From the NCBI GenBank assembly GCA_027625915.1, contig JANTQA010000047.1:11036001-11100000 (forward strand): a stretch of 64,000 nucleotides of DNA, given 5' to 3'. The DNA comes from Anaeramoeba flamelloides. Its lineage: Eukaryota; Metamonada; Anaeramoebidae. The translations under genes and the position numbers were made by a program. Below, one piece after another: positions 49,996-63,263 of the stretch (its first letter is position 1; each line of letters starts with the position of its first letter). Below the pieces are notes generated by a model. It was given only the letters and a program-made list of their open reading frames with translations. It did not search any database and was not told the origin of the DNA.

Positions 49996-50238
49996 GTACG
50001 TTATAAGAGTTTGCTTATATTGTTATTATACTGAATTATTTATTAAATATTATTGGCTTTTGGATCCAGGGTTATTGATTATAAGAGTTTCTCTAAATTA
50101 ATTTAGATTTGCATTTAGTAATTTTCAACTTTCTACTTTCCAATTAATCTTTTCTTAGTTTTTTTTGAAAATTTTAATTTTTTTTGATATATATTTTTGA
50201 ATAAGGGGATCTTGGTGTTTTTTAAAGTATTTGTTTCA

Positions 50239-50815
50239 ATATGTCCCTACGACCCAAAAAACACTAAAAAATGAAAAACTGATCAAATACTTTCCATTAA
50301 TACAATTAAAAAAACTAAATGAAAAAATAAAAATAAATAAAGTTTCAATTTAACTTTTTCTTGAAAACATTTTTAGCCCAAATCATTGAATTCACACTTG
50401 AAATTATGTATATTTTTAGATTCAATATCTTCATTTAACTCATTTACTAAAACAAATTCTAAATTATGGGAATTTTCTTTTCACAAAAGGCACTAATTTG
50501 GTCCTCAAATGTTTTTTTTAGTTTTAAATGGTAAAATTGAAAAAAGTTAAACTCAAAGGATAAACTTTCTGGAAAAGCATTCTAATTTAATATATTAACT
50601 TATTCTTTGATTTCAAACTTTTCTCAACCCCAATTTTTCAAAAAAAATAAAAAAGTACACACTAATTCGAAAAAATACTTTCGATATTCAAAAGTTGAGA
50701 GTGTTTTTTATTCTAAAAATAATTTATCACAGTGGTTAATTGAATTAAGTAATAAACTTAATTTCAAAAAATATTAATCAGAAAAAAATAGTGCTTAATT
50801 TTATTAAGGACATAT
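50239..50815. mobile_element. 577-bp DNA element with ATATGTCC termini, copy 2
   Basis: Reverse complement of 28279-28860 with similar length. It begins ATATGTCCCTACGACCCAAA and ends TTAATAAAATTAAGCAC-type sequence complemented to GGACATAT. No target duplication is readable. No open frame. Confidence 0.7.
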
Positions 50816-51126
50816 ATTCCTTTCTTCTTTATAAAAAGAATATCAAAAATTCCCAATTCAAGAAATAGACTCGAATTAATAAATTTTCACAATAAGCTAA
50901 TTTCATTGATTTTCGAAGCCAAAATAAAAAACAAAAAAAAAAAAATTTTGGATCTCAATAAAGATGATAGCTTAATAAATTGAAAAAAAAAATTTCACCT
51001 CAAATTATTTTTTGATCTTTTTTGCCTAGTATTGTTGGGGAAAAAAAGTTCAAGTTTGAAAAAAATTGAAATACACTTTTTACTTTGGGACCTTAATAGA
51101 AACTGAAAATGAAAAGTAAATTCAGT

Positions 51127-51296
51127 TACTGGTATTTGAATTTTAAATGGGAAAAATTTTCACTTCATTTACAATTTATTTTTTCAATCAAAGACACAAA
51201 TTACAACCCTCCACCTTTTGAGATCTCAATTTAGTGAAAGTAAAATATGGGAAAGGAAGTGAAAATTTTTTCCCATTTATAATTTAAATACCAGTA
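51127..51296. mobile_element. 170-bp TA-flanked MITE, copy 2
   Basis: TACTGGTATTTGAATTTTAA pairs with the complement of ATAATTTAAATACCAGTA; the inner arms GGGAAAAATTTTCACTTC and GAAGTGAAAATTTTTTCCC also pair. It matches 16857-17022 in its arms while the centres differ, so the arms define the family. Confidence 0.75.
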
Positions 51297-52469
51297 ATAA
51301 AAGAAAAAATAAAGGATTAAATATAAAATGAAATATTCAACACAACAAAAGTTTTTCTAATACTATCTTTTAATATGGGTTTTTGTTTAATTGATCTTTC
51401 ATTTATAATTTGTTGAAAAAATTGACTATTTTTGTATTCTCCCAAACCACTAATTATATTTTGATAATCAAGTAGATTTAAATTTTTTTTATTGGTTTGA
51501 TTCTAAATAATATAATGGATTATTCTTTAAAGTTAATTTGTTTCTTCTTTTAATTGATCTTAATTTTTTTTTTTAACAACAGCCAAAATGAAAAAATGTG
51601 TCTAACTTTTTTTCCCAAATAGCTCATAAATTTCAAGAAATACACTGGAATTTTTGAACTTGCATAATTGGTTTGGACCTTTTTTCGGATTTTTATGGGG
51701 TGAAATAAAAAACCATAATTAAATCCTTACTCAAGAATCATAATTTATTTCTTTGACAATTCATACTGAAAAAGATAATTACAAGCAACTGAATTTTATG
51801 ACTCTTATTTTCCCTCGACCAACATTTATTTTTCAACGAGATATATCTCTCAAAAGCAAAAATACCATGGTGTGTGTGACCTAGTATCGTGTAAAACCAA
51901 CACCCCCCTTATATTTATCCAAAATAGTTATACTCTTTCACAATTATTAGAATAGGGAAAATGTGTTTTTTGAAAAAAATCAATTATTTTAAAATTCAAA
52001 TCATTAATTAAACAACTTTCTTTTTGTTAACACGGACTTTAAATTTTGAACAAAGAACAACAAATACAATTCGACCATTAACTTACAGTTTTATAAACTG
52101 AAAAAAAAATTTTGGAAATAGTTTTATCTGTTTGGAAAACTATTACTTCTTACTTTATTATTATTTGAAGATGAAATTTCCAAGTTATTTGAGCAAACAG
52201 GATTAAATCTGGTGTTTTTTCATCTTTTCAGAATCCATTTAACGAAATTAATTTTGATAAAAAAGTTACTTTGTTTCAAAAAGAGAAAAGTGATTAAAAG
52301 AATTCAAGTTATTTTTTTAGATTGGTTTCAAATCAAAATACTGAAAGGGTTTAAATAAATAATTTCATATTTCCAAAAAACAAAATAAACGAACATAATT
52401 TTCTCTTATCATTTTTTACTTTTCGAAAAAAAAGTTTTTCCGGTTCATTACCCAAAGAAAAACAAGAAC

Positions 52470-55339
52470 ATGATCTCTCTTTTTGGAACTTTTAGCATTT
52501 TTCTCAGTTTATATATCCTTGCACGATCTTCTGCAAGATATAGGATCTGGGAACACATTTACCACACCTTGGCTATGGTTCTTTCGCCATTTATCTACAA
52601 TTTATGGTTTGAGCCTATCCCATCGCTCAAGACCGATTGTAAATATTGGTGTCCCAATTACTTGTGGAAAATTGAATGGGGCAGCGAGACCTTTTGGCTA
52701 AGCGTTGCAAACTATGTCTTTGTTTATATGTATTTGGCATCGTTGGTAAGAATGCTGATTCTGTTCAAGAGAAAAATGGTGACCAACCTTTTTTTACGAT
52801 TGTTCGTTTATATCCCCGCAGCCAACTTTTCAACAATCATGCTCATTGCCTTCGTTCCTTCCCTCTTGATCCGTATCCTTTTTGTTGGCCAGTTTTCCAA
52901 AAACTGGATTATTTTTGTCGTCTTTGCAATTATTGCACCCTTTTGTATAATCGGATCTTTACAAACGCTCTTCACCTTTGAAACAAGCTTTTCAACTGTG
53001 ATGGGGGTTGGAAAAAAAAAAATCAAAAGCAAAAAGAATGAGAAGCCAAATCTTGCTGTGAGAAACAACTCACGACGTTTCTCAAAGCGCAAGGCAAACA
53101 AAATCGTTTCTCGAAAGAGCCCAAACTCCGATGGAGAATGGAACCAGATCAAAATTATTCAAATCACAGACCCTCATTTGGGGCCTTGGATGAGCGCCAA
53201 ACGATTTAAGAAAATCTGCCAACGATCTGTCGATCGAAATCCAGATATCATCGTCATCACTGGTGACATGCTGACCGTTGAAAGTATGAACCCAAAAGGA
53301 TTTAAGGACCTTTCAGAGGGGATGAGCCCTTTTAAAAAAATGAAAGGAAGAGTTTTTGCCTGTATCGGTAACCACGACGAGGAATGCCTTGTGGGTGTAG
53401 AGAAAGGTAAACAATTTTTTTTTTTTTGATTTCTTGCTTCATTCTTTTTTATTTAAATTTCGAATTTCACAAAATATTCTTATTTGCAAGAAAATTTCAA
53501 CAAACACTTGCTCATTTTTTTTTCTTTTTTTTGGGTTATGTTTTGAGGAAATTAAAAAAAGGACTTTTGTTGCTTAGTTTGTAAATAATGTTATCAATAA
53601 GTTCACAAATATTTGATTGTCATTTGAAAAAGTGTGACAAAACAAGTTTTACTCGGTTGATTGAACAAATCCTAATTTTGTCATCATTTTGGTGAGCTCA
53701 AGTACTAATACGCTTACAATGGGACACTTGCTTCATTTGTATAATGTGGATTTGACAAATCCACACTCTACATGTAGATAAATATTGTCCCCATTAAGTG
53801 AGATTTGAAGATATTGTGACCAGTATATAGACTATAAAATGGGTCTAATAGAGTCTTTTTGACTGTTTTAAAGGCACTTTTGAAAACACTTTGGGAGTAC
53901 TGTCTTAAATTAACTCAAATTTTTCATTTCCCACTTTATGTAAAAAAACTTTTTGAATTTTGATAAATTCCCAAAAAGTACAAAAAATTTTTTATTTAAG
54001 TTCCGATTTGTAAAAATCTGATAACTCGGTCTGAGTTCTTTTTTAAATTTCAGTTTTATTATTTTTTGAACCATCTATTTTATCCTCGGGTAAATTTATT
54101 ACTATTTTTTTCCAATTAAAAAATGAAAATTTTTAGTTCATATTCTCCAAAATATTTTTCATGAAAATAATTAGTTGAAAACCCTAAAATCCAAAGATCT
54201 TTGAACTACTCGTTTAGAAATAATATTTTTAGACAATAAATTAAACTACCTTAGTGAACTATAAGACAAAATTTTTACTCTGTTAATTTGAATTTAACAG
54301 TAATAATTAATATACATTTTGGAAATTGAAATAAAAATTTTTATTTATTAATTGGAAAATAACAGTATTTTTTTTGAGATCTAACGAGACTCACTCAAAA
54401 TACCCGCTCTTAATTGAAGTTTTATATAGCGCCTCGCAAGTGATATAACATAATTAGTTTGTTCTTAAAATCGATTTTTATCAAAAAAACCCTAAAAATA
54501 GAGACATCATGCTTCAATCTGTGAACCTACTTCGAACACTTTAATAAAAAAAACCAAAAAGTGGAGAAACCAAAGGAGCCCAAAAACTCAAAAAAGGGAA
54601 TTTGGAAAAAGTAATAAAGGAAAAAAATAAAAATAATAATTCATAATGAATAAATAATATATTCCTTTTTAGAATTTTCTCTTTCTGAAAATTCAATTTT
54701 TAATATTTTTTTTTTATCTAATTAACTGTAAAACTTTTTTATATTTTTCTTTCTCTTTCTTCTTCTTATTTATGCCACATTATTTCATTGTACTTAATAG
54801 CATTTTTGGATAATGATATCATCTATTTAAAAGATCAAGAACATCTACTTGAACTCGATAATTTCAATGTTCAAATTCTAGGAATTGGCAACATTACTAG
54901 TCAGAAAGTAACAAGAGTCTGCCAAAAATTCCCACCTAATTCTCGAGCCGATCTAAGAATTGTTTTATTACATGATCCAACTGAATTTAAATACATCCCC
55001 CCTAATGAAAAATCATTAGTTTTGTCTGGGCATACGCATGGTGGGTGGTTTGGTTTGAATTTTCTTGGCATCCCTTATTCATTATTAGATTTTGGTACTT
55101 TAGGTCAGAATTTTTATGAATATGGCGAAAATCTTCTTTATGTTCATCGCGGAACTGGTGTATACGGTTGGCCAATGAGAACTGGTACTGGTGGTGAACA
55201 ATCAATGATGAATGTTTATTTCGAGTCAGATATAAAAAAAAACAATCTTAATTCTTCTTCTGAAAGAAATACTGATGAACAATTGATTTCAAAATCTGAA
55301 AAAAGTAGTTTCGGATCAAATAGCAGCACATCTGATTAA
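52470..55339 (+). CDS. Membrane-anchored calcineurin-like metallophosphoesterase
   Basis: Two exons, 52470-53406 and 54801-55339 (phase 1, GTAAAC donor, TTAATAG acceptor), give 491 residues. The N-terminal half holds about five hydrophobic segments (start MISLFGTFSIFLSLYIL; WLSVANYVFVYMYLAS; AANFSTIMLIAFVPSLLI; WIIFVVFAIIAPFCIIG). A basic linker follows, then the phosphoesterase domain with the four metal-binding motifs in order: ITDPHLG (about residue 234), ITGDML (about 264), IGNHDE (about 299) and SGHTHGGWFG (about 388). The arrangement resembles TMPPE and YkuE-type enzymes, which hydrolyse phosphoester bonds using two metal ions; the substrate is not predictable. The C-terminus is Ser/Glu-rich and not conserved. 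The exon 1/exon 2 junction reads VGVEKAFLDNDIIYL, which fits the family. Exon 1 is visibly more GC-rich than exon 2. Confidence 0.85.
53718..53795. repeat. 78-bp imperfect palindrome in intron
   Basis: The core GTGGATTTGACAAATCCAC is a perfect inverted repeat with a 3-bp loop. The outer arms AATGGGACA and TGTCCCCATT extend it with mismatches. It could fold in the pre-mRNA; it is probably a small foldback element. Confidence 0.6.
54091..54370 (-). repeat. Dispersed repeat family I, copy 2
   Basis: Complement of this stretch aligns with 15491-15750 over its length (TACTGTTATTTTCCAA start). No inverted termini were identified, so the element class is open. Confidence 0.55.
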
Positions 55340-57439
55340 AACTTAATAATTTTAACACATTTTTTAAAAATTTCTTTTTTATCTTTATCCTGAAAACTTT
55401 ATTATTATTTGACAACAAAAATTTACAAATGAAAAAAAATATATTAATTTCAGATTGATTGAATAATTTTATCAAACAATTCAATTAAATGTCTATTTTT
55501 GAAATTAAATGAATTTAGAATAATAATTGTTTTAAAAAATAAAAATTCGTCTATATTTATTTTCACTTTTTTTTTATTTATTTTTTTTTTTTTCACATTA
55601 ACCCCTAACTCCTATTTTTTTCAAATATATACATAATCTCTAAATTTTTATTCATTTTCAAGTAAAGATCTACAAGAGTAATATATAACTTATGTCAAGA
55701 TTATTTAATTTTTTTATCTGCTATCCCTTATCTTATGATTTTTAAAAAAATAACATTACTAATCTACACCACCTATGCAAGATTATTAAAGAATACAATT
55801 AGGAGTTGAAAAATCAGAATTAAAGTTGGCTAATGGAAATTGAAAAAAAAAAAAAAAAGTTATAAAAAGTTGATATGAACTTTTTTTTGTGGAAATTAAG
55901 TGTAGTTAATTTTTTTTTATATGTCAAAGATTACTAAAAATAATTTTCAAATATCAATTATTTTTTTGTACTTTAGTCTTCGAGAACAAATTAGAAAGAA
56001 GCAGAATTAACACACATCGAAGAATAGTTGAAATTCATATCAAGTAAAAGTAATCATATCAATAGATTTTCATTATAATTGAAAAACGAACATTTTTATA
56101 GTTCTCTTGAAAAAAATAATAATATTTATGTTAGATATTCATTTGAAGACCTAAAAAAAAATTTCAATAGAAATTGATATGATTTATCTAACAATCATGC
56201 TTTCTATTTAAATAACATTGTAATAACAGATTTTTACCTAGTGAATATAGGCCTTGTAATAAAAAAAAATTTATAAAGACTCTAGATCTAAAAAAAAAAT
56301 ACGAGGAGTGAGACTTCCAACCTAAAACAGTTGTTACAAATTTATAATTTGCAATAATTCAAATTGGAAATCAAGTATTGAACTTTAGTATTTACATAAA
56401 AAGGACTCCAATCTTCATTGTTATTATTTTGAGATCTATTTATATTTCACATGTTGATTGGTTTTTAATTTAGTTTATTTTAATATAAAAAATATAATTG
56501 TTTTTTTTTTATTTCAAAAAATAATCTTTCACCATAATGAATCAATCGTTAATTAATTTTTTTTTTCCAAATCAACAATATTTTTCATTTATTGTTCTAT
56601 TTTCAAATATTTTTAATTGAAAATTAATCAAATTAGTAAAATAATGGCTAATATTTTATTATTTACATGTAATTTGAAAAATCTTTGGTATATTTACTAA
56701 TTATGATATTTTTTTAAAAAAATAAATAAAAATTCTCAGTTCTCTTCAAAACACTACATACATTTGATGAGTTTGTTATTTTGTTTTTTTTTGAAAGTTG
56801 TGCTTTAAAAAATGACAAAAAATTCCCAATTTTCTCGGAATATTTTTATTGGTTATTTTTTTTATATTTTTTTTTTTTATTAAAGATCGTTACACCAATA
56901 AAAAATAACTTGTGTAATTTGTCTCATTGTTTCTACAAAGTATGATACTTTTATTATTGGGTATCAGATTATATACTGAATTAGAACCAAAAGATTAAAA
57001 AAACTTGGGTTTTGTTTGAAATATAAGTTTTATACTTGTGGTACAGGTATTTTTGATATCAAATAAAAAAATTTAAACTATACTAAAATATTTTTTTTTA
57101 ATTGTAGAAAGATATTTTCACAATACAAAGAATTCATATCACCCCTCCCCAATTATCAAATTCTCTAATTATAGATGAATCTAAGATAAACTCTAATAAC
57201 TTGTGGGATTAAAAAAATAATAAAACATGTAATTTTATGTGGTTTTTTTAAATTGATAAGGTATATAGAGTAAAAAAAACAAATAAAATCTACAAAACAC
57301 ATTCTATCGTTTAATTGAACACTTCAAAAAAAACAAAAATCCCACTCACACCAAAATATTGAAAGACTGAGAGACAATTGTCCAGTCAAAAAAAAACCAA
57401 AAAATTATCATTTTTATTCTCATAATTATTTAATAAACA
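55340..57439. other. 2.1-kb intergenic region
   Basis: Between the phosphoesterase stop and the protease start. Homopolymer-rich, with no repeat family recognised and no RNA gene seen. Confidence 0.5.
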
Positions 57440-60400
57440 ATGTCATTTTCTGAAGAATCAAAACGTTTTAAAGAACTCGAATCAAAACACTCAAAGCTTA
57501 TTCTAGGTGAGACATGGTGTGTGGTTGAACTTGAATGGTATAAAGGATTTAAAAAATATATCGAGCAAGATCTTACGATCGATGGATCTGAATTAAAATT
57601 TCCAAAGCCAGGTCCTATTAAGAACACACCACTTTTCTCAAAGAAACCAAAATTAAAAACAGACCTAATGATCAATGCTAATATAACTTTGGTTCATTTC
57701 GAAGTTTGGAAATTTCTTGAATTGAAGTAACCATTTTTAATAAAACAAAAGAAAAAAAACAAAACAAAAAAAAAAAAAAAATAATAAAAAAATTAATAAT
57801 CCGAATCTGTGTATCTCCAATAAAAAAAAAAATAGTTACGGAGGAGGACCAATCATTAAAAAAACTGTGCTCTCGTTGGGCCCTAAAAAAGAAAAAAAGA
57901 TCATTATCCACCCATTAAGACTAAGCCTGTATGCTTTTTCGAAAACAAAATATTCCAAAAAAGCAAATTTATCTTTTGGTGTTCAGTGTAAAATAAACCA
58001 GCTCTGGATGATCATTTCCAAGTTTTTAAAAACACCTCAACACAAGATTAAATTGTTTATTCTTGAACAAGACAATGTAAAAGGGAGTGAAATTCTTCGT
58101 AACAACAACGAAACGTTTTATGATTCGATCTTGGAACAGGACGACAAAGTTGTTTATGAAGTTGCAACAAATCACAAAAGCCGATCGGTTGTCCAAGAAA
58201 AGCCAGCAGAAGAAATAGGGCTCACGGGGTTCCGCAATTTAGGGAACACATGCTTTATGAATTCTGGGCTGCAATGCTTATTGAACACCAAGGTGCTGTG
58301 TGATTATTTCTTAGATGAAGACAAATACTTACAGGATATTAACAAAACAAACGTAATTGGAACAGGGGGTAACCTTGCCAAGGCCTTTGGCAATTTAGTA
58401 AAAGAATATTGGTCTGGAAACCATTCCATAATTAGCCCTCGCGAACTTAAATTCGTCATTGGCAAATTTGCCTCACAATTCAATAATTTTGCACAACAGG
58501 ATTCACAGGAGCTGCTTTCCTTTTTATTGGACGGCCTACATGAGGACTTAAATAAAATTTATGACAAGCCTTATGTACCAGATATCGAAGGCAGAAATTG
58601 TAAAGACTTGCCAAAATTAGCAGCAGACAGCTTAGTTAATTATAAAAAACGAAATGATAGCTTTATTGTCGGTAAGATTTATTTCCTTTATTTTTGTTTT
58701 TTTTCAGATGAGTTTGTGAATTGAATTCTTTCAAAAGATCACGAAAGCTAAAGAAATAATATTAAAATGTCTTTCAGAAAGCTCGTAGGAAAGCAAAGAC
58801 TTTTTTAAAATAAAAAAAATTCTACATCTCCAGGAAATGAAAACGAAGTGAAAAATAATCGCCACTTATTATTTAAGTGTATTTAAAACATTTTTCGAAA
58901 TTTAATTTAAGAGAGAAGAAAAATAAAAGCAAAGTATTTTATGGAAGGACTCTACTTCCATACTAAAACTAAGAAATTTTACAAATTGCCTAAACAGATA
59001 TTCTTGTGTGTATGATAAGAAATAAAATAAAAACAAAATTTTGCAATTTATGTAAAAAATATTTAAACCTAGAAACAGATGAAGGTATTGATCATTTTTT
59101 ATGGGACTGTCCATTCTAAATACCATTTCAAAAATTATGACTCACCTGAAATAATAAATTGAAAAAAAAAAAAAATATCCTTGAGTATTCAAGAACAATT
59201 AACAATAAAATCTGATTTTTAAATCCACTTTAAAATAATTTCAAATATAAACCATTTTTCAGTCAAAGGAAACCAGTTATAATGAGGTAAATTACTGTGT
59301 TTAAAGGGTTTGGATGAATATTAAAAGAAAAAAATTATTTCGGAAATTCCAAAATTGAAATTATTTTTGCACATATTTACACATATTTGCTTTTTTTTTT
59401 TCGATTTTTTTTTTGCAAGATCTATAGCCACTTGGTAAAAACCCGTTATTCTAAGGTTATTGATAAAGTAAAAATGATTGTAGAGAAATGATTTTGATCT
59501 CCTTTGAAATTTTATTTGATCTTCAATAGGAGAGCAAAATGAACATTGTTGTTTTTCTCAATAGGTCCTAAGAATTTTAGTTTTTCAATTTTTAAGAAAA
59601 TCTATAGATTTATTAGTTTTATTTCAAACGTATATCAACTATTTTTTGATTTTTATTAAATACTTATTTCTTATTTAATCTCCAAAGGGTAATTTATAAA
59701 AAATATTTGTTATTTGAAAAAAATGTTTTTTTTTGGATACACCTTTGACTGTAACAAAGTTTATAAAAACCTGATATTTTATAAATTAAAAAAAATAAAA
59801 TCAAAAACCTAAAAAAATGTGAGTCGCAATTTTTGAAATTAGAATTACGAATTTTTTATTACTGAATTTTCACTGAAAAAAAAGTTGAACAAGAAGATTT
59901 TTTGCTTATAATTAAATTCATTTTAAAAGAAATTACATAGTCGAAATTTTGTTAGTGATTATGTGTTCTTTTCGAAGATCTTTTTTTTTTTCCACATGAT
60001 CTGTTGCAAAAAAAAAAGTACCAAAACAAAAATTTAAAAAAAAAACAAAAGAAAACACAAAAATTAGACAAGTAACGAAAAAAAAAAAGAAAACAAAAGA
60101 AAAACAAAAACTTGAAAAGGGAAAAAGAGAAAGAAATAAAAAGAGAGGTTTATAATAAGCAATTGTTAAAAAATGATTCTGATCTAAAAAAAAAAAAACA
60201 CAATGCTATCTTTAACAAGTACTCCTAAAAATCACAAACAAGATACTTTTGGTTATTTTAGTTATTTGATAATTAATCATGAATGTTCACTTTGGTATTG
60301 TTTTTTAATTATTGTAATTTTTTTTTTTTAAACATTTGGAGTATTTTTTGACTTTGCCTTTTTGTTTTTATTTTCAAGTTACTCACACTTTGATGTTTGA

Positions 60401-62139
60401 GTATCTCAGCATTGGCAATTAGCCACTTGATCTTTTTTCCTTTACAACTCTTTTTATCAATATCAAGAATATTCATCAAGGGAAAAAATGGAAAAAAAAA
60501 AAAAAAAAAAAACACTACTCCCTTAACAATTTTCTGAATTCCAAAAATCTTCTAATTTATTTATATTATTATATATCCTCATTAATACCTATTCATAGAT
60601 CATTTACAAGGGATGGTACAAAACAGATTGATTTGTCCATATTGTGATGGTATATCTTATAAATTTGATCCTTTAATGTACTTGACTGTACCCATACCAT
60701 CAACTCGAAAACTAGAAGTTAATATTACTGTTATCCCATATAACCAAGAAAACAAAAACAAAATGGTATACCATGTTCAAGTACAAAAATCGTTTGGGTT
60801 GGAAGGTATACTTAATAGATTAACTGACTTGAGCGAAATTCAACCAGATAACCTTCAACTTGTTGAACTTTATAACTCAAGGATTTATAAAGAGTTTGTA
60901 AGCCTATATTCAACTGACAATATTAAGCCAAAGGACGAAATAGTTGCCTTTGAAATTCCCGACTATAACAAGGAAACGGAAGTAATAGTACCTATTTATT
61001 TTTATTTTTTAAAGGTGAAAACAAATTTAAAATGCGGATTTCCAGTCAAAATATGTCTACCAAAGGGAAAAATAAATCAAAAAGAATTAATAAAAATCAT
61101 TCAAAAGAAATTAAAGGAAACAATGCCAAATCTTGAAGAAAAATGTGAAAATTTTCAAAAAGAAGGAGATTGTGAACTCTTAAGTGATGATGTGAAAAAT
61201 AAACTCAGTAAAAGCAATCAAATGAAATTACAAAAAGATTATGGATTTATACCATTAAAATTTTTACCAGCATATCGAATTACTATTTCAGAAAGCATAG
61301 CTGGAAAGTCAAAAACAAAATTAATTAATCACGAAACTGATCTAGAGACTGATACAATGATCAATATTAATAAGAAAACTCTAATCGGGATTAGAATAAA
61401 TCCAAACTTCTTATTAAAAGAGCCTGATTTCCTAATCGGTTTATTAAATGTTGAAAAGCATCAATCGGCAATACTCTATCAACAAGAGGAATTTGAAAAA
61501 TTAAAAAAAAAAAAAAAAATTACTGTCCCTTTAAGCTCTTGTTTAAAAGCCTTTGTCGAAGAAGAAAGATTATCAAGACAGAATAAGTGGTATTGCCCAA
61601 CTTGCGAAAAGCATGTACAAGCTTTTAAAAAATTCGATATTTGGGAGTTACCAGAGATTTTGATCATCCACTTAAAAAGATTTTCTCCCATCCAATTTTT
61701 TAGAAACAAAGTAACAACCTTAATAGATTTCCCAAAAATTCTTGACATGAAACCTTATGTTGTTGACAAGTCAAATTCTAAAGACTACCATTATAAATTA
61801 TACGCGGTATCAAATCATTTTGGCGGAATTGGCGGTGGGCACTATACTGCTTATGCAATCAATAAAACAACCAATAAATGGTACCAATATGACGATTATT
61901 CAGTTACACCGATAGAAGACCCCGATAGTGTAATAACACCCGCAGCTTACGTGTTATTTTATGAAAAAATAAAGAAGGAAGATATCCAACAGCAAACACA
62001 AAATATTCAAGAAAAACAAGACAATAAAACAGTCGATGAAGAAAGTAATGAAAAGAAAACAGGACAGGAAGAAAATAAAGAAAATGAAAATGATGGCAAT
62101 AATGAAGATGATATACCAATCGAAGATATTGATTTATAA
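57440..62139 (+). CDS. Ubiquitin-specific protease, DUSP-UBL-UCH (USP4/11/15 type)
   Basis: Three exons (57440-57726, 57836-58671, 60599-62139) with 109-bp and 1927-bp introns, giving 887 residues. It removes ubiquitin from proteins as a cysteine protease. An N-terminal DUSP domain spans exons 1-2 (ETWCVVELEWYKGFKKYI; YGGGPIIKKTV, about 1-125). A ubiquitin-like segment (about 130-205) follows. The catalytic core begins GLTGFRNLGNTCFMNSGLQC with Cys235, includes QQDSQELLSFLLDGLHEDLN, and closes with GGGHYTAYAI (His789) and WYQYDDYSV (Asp806). Two CxxC pairs (CPYC, CPTC) would bind structural zinc, and LPEILIIHLKRF is the usual strand before the His box. A large insert (about 430-680) sits between the catalytic halves, as in USP4 and USP15. 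The tail is Glu/Asn/Lys-rich and acidic. All catalytic residues are present, so the enzyme is probably active. Confidence 0.92.
58672..60598 (+). other. 1927-bp intron of the protease gene
   Basis: Donor G|GTAAGA, acceptor TTCATAG; the junction reads FIVDHLQGMVQNRLICPYC, which is continuous in the family. It contains a LINE fragment (58905-59130) and otherwise A/T-rich filler. Confidence 0.85.
58905..59130 (+). mobile_element. LINE C-terminal fragment in intron
   Basis: Plus strand: MEGLYFHTKTKKFYKLPKQI, a break, then IRNKIKTKFCNLCKKYLNLE and DHFLWDCPF before a stop. The CNLCKK...DHFLWDCP spacing is the zinc-knuckle of non-LTR reverse transcriptases. It is the same subfamily as 49440-49805 and has at least two disabling changes. 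It is inserted in the sense direction in the protease intron. Confidence 0.6.
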
Positions 62140-62770
62140 TAATATATGTGTAAAATTGTTTTTAAACAGCGCGAAATGCTATTTTTAGATTTTAAAAATG
62201 ATAGATAAGGAATATTGATCAAATCCAATTTTTGTATTAATGATATTTAATTTTTTACTTTCAAAACTTCGTAAATTTTTTTTTCAAATTAGAGAAAATA
62301 AATCCAATCCATTTAATCGATTCCATATATAATTTTTTTTATTTTTAATATTTTTTGTTTAAAAATTCCATTTTCAGATTAAATGTTTTGTTGTTATAAA
62401 TTATGAATGAACATTTTTACTGAGAAGGTGGCCAATTGCAAATTGAGCATATTCTTGCAAAAAATGTTCATCAACAACACACTCTATAATCTAATAGCAT
62501 TATATCTCATAAGGACAAAATTATCTATTTTTAAAAATATTTTTTTAAAAATTCAAATTTTTTTAAAAAAAAAAATTACCAATTCGAAAAAAAAAATTAA
62601 AGATCTCAATATACATTGTTGTTATTGTTGGAAATTTCAAACAAAGAGTTTAAGAAATGGATTTAAAGTGATATATCTTCAACTTCAAGAAGAATTTTAC
62701 AATTCAAAAAAAAATTTGTTACATTGTTTGTTTTTTTTTGAATAATAATGTAAACTATCTTTCATAATAA

Positions 62771-63263
62771 TTGTCCCATTAAAAATCAAATTTTAAATAA
62801 AAATATTTTTAATAATTGAAGTTATCTATTATAATATAAAAATTTAGATTTTAATATTCAATACTATACTCAAGAGATATTTATTTTTTGTCTAAAAATA
62901 AAAGAAAGAAAAATAAAAAAAACTGTTAAAAAAAATTTGGCCATTTATTTTGCAAGAAGCATTACATGAAAAATAGAAAATTTAAAAAAGTAAAAAAACC
63001 CATTTATCGATTCTCCTTCCATTTGAATAACTAAATCTAATCTCTTTTTCATATTTGAAACCAAATTTTTCATTAATTCATCTGTTACTTCTTTCAAATC
63101 TTTCATTTGCATTTTCCATTTTAACAAAACACTGTTGAAAAAATAAAAAAGAGAAAAAATGATTTATTTGCAAACTTTTCGTTGTGAGAGGAAAAACTTC
63201 AAAACGATACAAAAGCAATTCATTATTCAAATGTAAGGTGGGCCATTTATTATGAAATTTAGT
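62771..63263 (-). repeat. 493-bp dispersed repeat with conserved mini-ORF, copy 2
   Basis: Reverse complement of 21472-21965. Here the minus frame runs from an ATG near 63109 (MQMKDLKEVTDELMKNL) to a stop at 62945 and is longer at the C-terminus than copy 1. GGCCATTTATT occurs at 62939 and again at 63241 in direct orientation. The repeat lies between the convergent ends of the protease gene and the last gene. Confidence 0.65.

Larger units (their letters stand above)
48061..52469. other. 4.4-kb intergenic region with repeats
   Basis: Separates the V-ATPase A relic and the phosphoesterase gene. It holds a hairpin tail (49005), a LINE 3' end (49440), a further hairpin remnant (49845), a 577-bp DNA element (50239) and a 170-bp MITE (51127). 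48061-49004 and 51300-52469 show nothing definite, apart from a GC-richer patch at about 51867-51915 (CCATGGTGTGTGTGACC) of unknown meaning. Confidence 0.5.
53407..54800 (+). other. 1394-bp intron of the phosphoesterase gene
   Basis: The frame and family alignment continue across it. It contains a 78-bp palindrome (53718-53795) and a family I repeat (54091-54370); the remainder is plain AT-rich DNA. Confidence 0.8.

Noticed and set aside
52483-53152. Alternative frames overlapping the phosphoesterase first exon
   Set aside because: The main frame carries the transmembrane segments and metal-binding motifs; the others have no recognisable features.
58790-58890. Possible third copy of the CTGGTATTTG MITE in the protease intron
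   Set aside because: Only GAAGTGAAAA and TATTTAAGTG-like pieces resemble it; the termini are missing, so similarity could be chance.
62407-62745. 112-residue frame downstream of the protease
   Set aside because: Ile/Leu/Lys/Phe-rich, passes through several A/T homopolymers and has no recognisable family.
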